NCBI GenBank assembly: GCA_019454045.1
Contig: SKCR01007823.1
Coordinates: 806,001 to 870,000, forward strand
Reading direction: 5' to 3'
Length of the DNA: 64,000 nucleotides
DNA from: Zanthoxylum bungeanum
Lineage: Eukaryota; Streptophyta; Magnoliopsida; Sapindales; Rutaceae
Shown here piece after piece: positions 60,762 to 64,000 of the stretch (position 1 is its first letter; every line of letters starts with the position of its first letter). The notes beneath the pieces were generated by a model. It had not been told where the DNA came from. It made no database searches and saw only the letters and a program-made list of their open reading frames with translations. A program made the position numbers and the translations under genes.

Positions 60762-61335
60762 GTGAGTCTTCTGACTCTTTTATTTAACATCTGCCTAGTT
60801 TTGGAAGAAGCACATATGCAAAGAAATGTAGAGCTAAGCAAATGGGTGTTTGTTATAAATGTACACGCTGGAATTGCAATACTCGTTGTCGTTATTTAGG
60901 AATGGTGTCTGATAATCGCGAAGATAAAATTAAATTCATTAGGGATGGCTTGAGTAAGGAGTCTGTAGATAATATATCTTCGACTCTGGAGACGCGTCCC
61001 AGTGGATATGTTCATATCGCAAATTACATACACAATTTCAAAAAGAAAGACAACAGTTAAGTCTTAGGAATCTGACTCAAAAAGACCCTATTTGCCAATT
61101 TATAAGAAAATTGGATGGGAAGCTTGTCCCTGAGGCATAGACGTCAATTAAGCCGTAAACATTTGTAGATATTATATCTCTTTGTCTTTTCCTAATAATT
61201 ATAATTTGTTTTGTTGTTTTCTTTTAATTATCCGACAGGATCCAGACCTTTTTGACTATCACGGTTAATTTTACTGTTAACTAATAATTACCATTTGGCA
61301 GGTACTAGTGCTATTATTTTACTCACCCTTTTCAG
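60762..61335 (+). other. Possible intron upstream of the LOG-like frame
   Basis: CAG/GTGAGT at 60759-60767 is a strong plant 5' splice site. Pyrimidine-rich acceptors end at 61238 (CCGACAG), 61301 (TTGGCAG) and 61335 (CTTTTCAG). Splicing to the last would place the LOG start codon 52 nt into the next exon, a way to make a subgenomic mRNA. Inference only; no transcript data. Confidence 0.3.
60842..61060 (+). CDS. Small Cys-rich frame, function unknown (element D)
   Basis: The ATG at 60842 gives 72 residues: MGVCYKCTRWNCNTRCRYLG with C-x2-C-x5-C-x3-C spacing, then a charged stretch (NREDKIKFIRDGLSKESV), a Ser/Thr-rich part and a basic end. In the same frame it extends upstream to about 60793 without ATG. 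The cysteine pattern could bind zinc but is not the CCHC of gag. It lies between integrase and the LOG-like frame. A degraded copy of its middle part is at 62232-62312. I do not recognise a family; it may be a remnant of an env-region exon. Confidence 0.4.
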   Translation: MGVCYKCTRWNCNTRCRYLGMVSDNREDKIKFIRDGLSKESVDNISSTLETRPSGYVHIANYIHNFKKKDNS

Positions 61336-61387
61336 GTGTTATAAATTCAACTCATCATTGCACTTTTGAAGACATCCAGAGTAAAAC

Positions 61388-61996
61388 ATGGAAGCCACTT
61401 CAAGAAGACGAGTTGAAAATATCTGTGTGTTTTGTGGTACTAGTGTTGGTACTAAGCCACAATACGTAGAAGCAGCACATAAATTGGGTCGAGTCTTAGC
61501 TGCAAGGAATATGCACTTAGTATATGGCGGAGGCAATCTTGGACTTATGGGGATCGTTTCAAAAGCCTTAGCGGAGGCAAATCTTATTGGACCATCAAAC
61601 AGAGAGGAACTGATCGTGCCAGATATGTCTGAACTATTGGTAGAAATGATTAAGCATGCTGATGTTTTTATTGCTTTGCCAAGTGGCTTGGGTACATTGG
61701 AGGAAATTTTTACAGTGTTATCTTGGGCGAACCTGAACATACACCAGAAACCGCTTGGAATTTACAACGTTGAAGGATTTTATGATTTTCTTTGTGTGTT
61801 TCTTGATGATGCTCGGAGAAATGGGTTCGTGTCAAAATCTATGAAAGAACTCCTTTTTACTGCCAGAACTGCTCCGGATCTAATTGACCAAATCTTAGCC
61901 TATGAACCACAAATTGACCTTATCCTTTCAAAGATAAATTGGTCCGAGGACGATCATGGTAAGAGGCGTCAGATTAATCTGGATCTTAACCTTTAA
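61388..61996 (+). CDS. LOG-like phosphoribohydrolase frame captured by element D
   Basis: The ATG at 61388 opens 202 codons with no stop or intron. The protein follows the LOG family, which releases active cytokinin bases from riboside monophosphates in the cytosol. Seen: ENICVFCGTSVGTKPQYVEA (about residue 10), then LVYGGGNLGLMGIVSKAL (about 43), ADVFIALPSGLGTLEEIF (about 94) and NIHQKPLGIYNVEGFYDFL (about 118). A C-terminal SKINWSEDD precedes the end. Family signatures are PGGxGTxxE and an M-H-x-R-K motif. Here the first reads PSGLGTLEE, and the second is DMSELLVEM, lacking R-K. The stretch between GLMG and FIALP is about 15 residues shorter than usual. The last residues (GKRRQINLDLNL) are unlike the family as I know it. 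Plant LOG genes have several introns, so this looks like a retro-captured cDNA. Activity is doubtful; the kept frame suggests recent capture or selection. Confidence 0.85.
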   Translation: MEATSRRRVENICVFCGTSVGTKPQYVEAAHKLGRVLAARNMHLVYGGGNLGLMGIVSKALAEANLIGPSNREELIVPDMSELLVEMIKHADVFIALPSGLGTLEEIFTVLSWANLNIHQKPLGIYNVEGFYDFLCVFLDDARRNGFVSKSMKELLFTARTAPDLIDQILAYEPQIDLILSKINWSEDDHGKRRQINLDLNL

Positions 61997-62231
61997 CTTT
62001 TCGTACAGAATTTCAGCTAACCAGTTACTATCTTCCAAGCTCTTCTTCTACTGTTTAACACATTGGGGATAATGTCTCATTTAGGTTTGGGGGAGGAAAT
62101 TAGTTGATTAGTATCATGTTTTTAGTTGTGTATTGTTTTTATTTTTACTCCAAAATTTTTCGAAAAATACAAAAAAATTGAAAAATTTTCAAAAATTACA
62201 AAAATATTTTGCGTTTTTGTTTTTATTTTGA
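61997..62231 (+). other. Post-LOG non-coding stretch with second polypurine tract (element D)
   Basis: CACATTGGGGATAATGTCTC followed by a GGTTTGGGGGAGGAAA tract (62082-62097) corresponds to the inner tract of element C. After it, 62150-62230 is A/T-rich with runs of A. Confidence 0.6.
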
Positions 62232-62312
62232 CTAAAAAGGTGAAATTCGTAAGAGATAGCTGAGTAAGGAGTTTCCACTCTTGAGACGTATCTCAAACCT
62301 AATTCGGAACAA
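62232..62312 (+). repeat. Partial copy of the Cys-rich frame, downstream of LOG
   Basis: 'GTGAAATTCGTAAGAGATAG' and 'TGAGTAAGGAGT' with 'CTTGAGACGT' parallel 60925-61000 ('ATTAAATTCATTAGGGATGG', 'TGAGTAAGGAGT', 'CTGGAGACGC'). An internal gap of about 11 bases and a lost base break the frame. The two copies flank the LOG-like gene as direct repeats 1.3 kb apart. Confidence 0.65.
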
Positions 62313-62540
62313 GTTAATTTTTGTTTATTTCCTTTTGAATTATTTAATTGTGAATTCTCCATAATACTGACTAAAATGAATCTTCATATGCTCAGTTAGT
62401 AGGTATTATCAACATGCATAGTAACATACGAACATGAGCTATAATTGAAAAGTTTGTAATATTCGGTGCTCTAATTTAATTGGAGGAAGCATCTCAAAAA
62501 GTGATGGAGTAAAAAAAAAAAACGTTTGAGATGCAAGTTA
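62313..62540 (+). other. Non-coding (element D post-pol region)
   Basis: AT-rich with a short A run near 62510-62521. No gene or motif recognised. Confidence 0.5.
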
Positions 62541-62755
62541 TTAAGTCCGTAGGGGTGTTTTAACACTTAGTGCCCTAAAACCAACTGGTTTGGGAGTCAC
62601 TGGCCCAAAGCTCGTTACATGGATCAAGGATGTTGCAAAAATATATATATCTGAAGTCTGAGTAATTAAGTCCGTAGGGGTGTCTTCACACCTGGTGCCC
62701 TAAAGCCAACTGGTTTGGGAGCCACCGACCCAACACTCGCTACATAGATGGAAGA
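62541..62755 (+). repeat. Tandem duplication, 125-bp period (element D)
   Basis: TTAAGTCCGTAGGGGTGT begins at 62541 and at 62666. Both copies continue with 'GTGCCCTAAA-CCAACTGGTT' and 'GGGAG-CAC-G-CCCAA'. They differ at roughly one base in ten. Confidence 0.8.
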
Positions 62756-63290
62756 TATTGTATATAAATAAAAAAAAATCAAATAAAAAAATCAGAAAAA
62801 TTATTCCATTGCTGCAAAAAGGTGTGAATTCTGATAAAACTTTAGGACAAAAATATTACTCTCTTATCAACTGCACTTGTGACTGTTGTGGGCAAAAATG
62901 AGTTGATTAATATTTTGTCGCCTGTGCATATGGAGAATGAAAAATATAATCGGAGAATTTACTTATTCAGTAATTTAGAAAGAAAGAAAACAACTAGTAA
63001 CTTGGAGTAGAAGTTTCACCTGATTAGTCACTAACTTCTTTATTCTCTTGTCTTTTTGCTTTTGTGTGCATTAGTTTTATTATCTTTTTACTTTTGTAAA
63101 ACGTTTGTGGGTATCGTCGCTGTAAGCCCTCATGAGACTATAACTCGTCCACTAGGGACACCTAGGGGTTTAAAGGCTTGTTGCATATGCTAAATGCAAC
63201 CGTGATCCCTAGTAAAGTGGCTTAGTTTAATTTTAATTGTTTCTTGTATTTTATTTTGTTGTTTTGCTCGAGGAGTATTAAAATGTTAGA
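62756..63290 (+). other. Element D 3' region with block shared with C
   Basis: 63115-63235 ('CATGAGACTATAACTCGTCC', 'TTTAAAGGCTTGTTGCAT', 'AAAGTGGCTTAG') is the counterpart of 34340-34440 on the minus strand in element C. No coding frame. Confidence 0.6.
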
Positions 63291-63300
63291 TTTGGGGGTG
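63291..63300 (+). other. Polypurine tract (element D, 3')
   Basis: TTTGGGGGTG directly before the right LTR. Confidence 0.75.
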
Positions 63301-64000
63301 TGATGAGCGGAAAATATATCAATATTTACCGCCCCTTTAAATTAATATTTTGTTTAGTTTCTCGGGTTTGATGAACATTTTTATGTGTTTTAGTTTATTT
63401 TGCAGATAAAATAATATTGGGACATAATGAAATCATTTAGGACGAAATGTGGGTCAAATAAGGGTAAAAATTGGACTTGACATATTAATTTTGGAGATTG
63501 GAAACTTGAAAGGGCGTTTTAACGAAGTGCAGTTTTAGAAATTCTAATTTTGCGCATCTGTCGTATTTTGGGAATAACGTTTTACTCCGATATCGGATTA
63601 TGAATATTTCGAATATATACAACTGTGAAAGACAAAATAATTTCGAATTATGAATATTTCATGCCCGAAATTGATGAACCATCCAGAAGTGTGTTGTGTG
63701 TAATTATTAAAGTCATTTTCAAAGCAAAAAATAAATTAATAAATAAATAATAAAAATTATCAAATCACCACCAAACATGATAAGCAATTAATGGAGCAAT
63801 TAATAATGGATTTGGTGGAGGAATTAGTGGAGCAATTAATAATGGATTTGGTGGATGATTTGATAGAGGCAAAATTTTGCCTATAAATACCAAGCCATTT
63901 TATTTGTAAATTCATACTTTCTTCTAAGGAATTCCTTAAGAATACTAAGAAGATTGTATCTTGTTTGTTTATTTATAGCTTTCAGTAATTAATTTCCGCT
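63301..64000 (+). repeat. 3' LTR of element D, cut by window end
   Basis: First 700 bp of the LTR, matching 42475-43205. Includes the TATAAATA box at 63892-63899. A deletion of about 30 bp near 63601 relative to the left LTR and scattered substitutions indicate some age. Confidence 0.88.

Larger units (their letters stand above)
42475..64000 (+). mobile_element. Athila-type gypsy element D carrying a LOG-like gene; 3' end outside window
   Basis: Left LTR 42475-44646, primer site of tRNA-Asp type, gag (split by copia E), protease, RT, RNase H, integrase, a long post-pol region with a Cys-rich frame and a LOG-like frame, polypurine tract, and right LTR from 63301. It inserted into the leader of element C; the five bases before it are AAGAA, and the partner lies outside the window. 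The two LTRs are clearly the same sequence with scattered substitutions and a roughly 30-bp deletion in the right copy. The integrase and LOG frames are still open. Confidence 0.9.

Noticed and set aside
61339..61740. 133-codon minus-strand frame opposite the LOG-like gene
   Set aside because: It overlaps the well-supported LOG frame and has no recognisable domain; an antisense shadow.

Overview
This is a stretch of plant nuclear DNA, most likely from a eudicot. It is AT-rich and built almost entirely of transposable elements. I see no bacterial, organellar or tRNA/rRNA signature. Two non-transposon genes stand out. One is a small host gene with a TATA box, encoding a short protein with a C-terminal membrane segment and carrying an apparent frameshift (9910-10291). 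The other is an intron-free LOG-like (cytokinin riboside 5'-monophosphate phosphoribohydrolase family) reading frame that sits inside an Athila-type Ty3/gypsy retrotransposon (61388-61996).

Layout, left part. 1-1931 is a decayed Ty1/copia fragment. 1935-4181 holds two LTRs of one family placed head to head, forming a long inverted repeat. About 4290-9107 is the 3' part of a CACTA (En/Spm) DNA transposon: a TNP2-like transposase remnant, a Transposase_24-type second gene, subterminal repeats, and a terminus reading CACTA on the minus strand. 9108-12190 is the only host-like segment; it contains the small gene and a GC-rich minisatellite with a 32-bp period. 12190-18530 is a truncated chromovirus-like gypsy element (LTR, primer binding site, gag, protease, start of reverse transcriptase) interrupted by a hAT element (14961-16385) with an 8-bp target duplication.

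Layout, right part. From 18531 on the window is a nest. Copia element A (18531-31493) was hit in its gag gene by copia element B (19868-29628, duplication AAACT) and in its pol gene by an Athila-family LTR, F (from 31494). F was hit by a minus-strand Athila element, C (32955-42474). C was hit by plus-strand Athila element D (42475 to beyond the window end). D was hit in its gag gene by copia element E (45107-55484, duplication TGCGG). So A, F, C, D and E form five levels.

Element D is the most informative. It keeps most of gag-pol (all with stops or shifts except a 380-codon integrase frame). In the position where related element C carries the usual 'putative plant transposon protein' (env-like) frame, D instead carries a Cys-rich small frame and the LOG-like frame. 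The LOG frame has no stop over 202 codons. It has altered signature motifs and ends in an LxLxL (EAR-like) tail. A partial duplication of the Cys-rich frame flanks it on the other side. This gene capture is the most noteworthy item in the window.

All element names A-H are mine. Lineage calls rest on motifs read by eye, not on searches.
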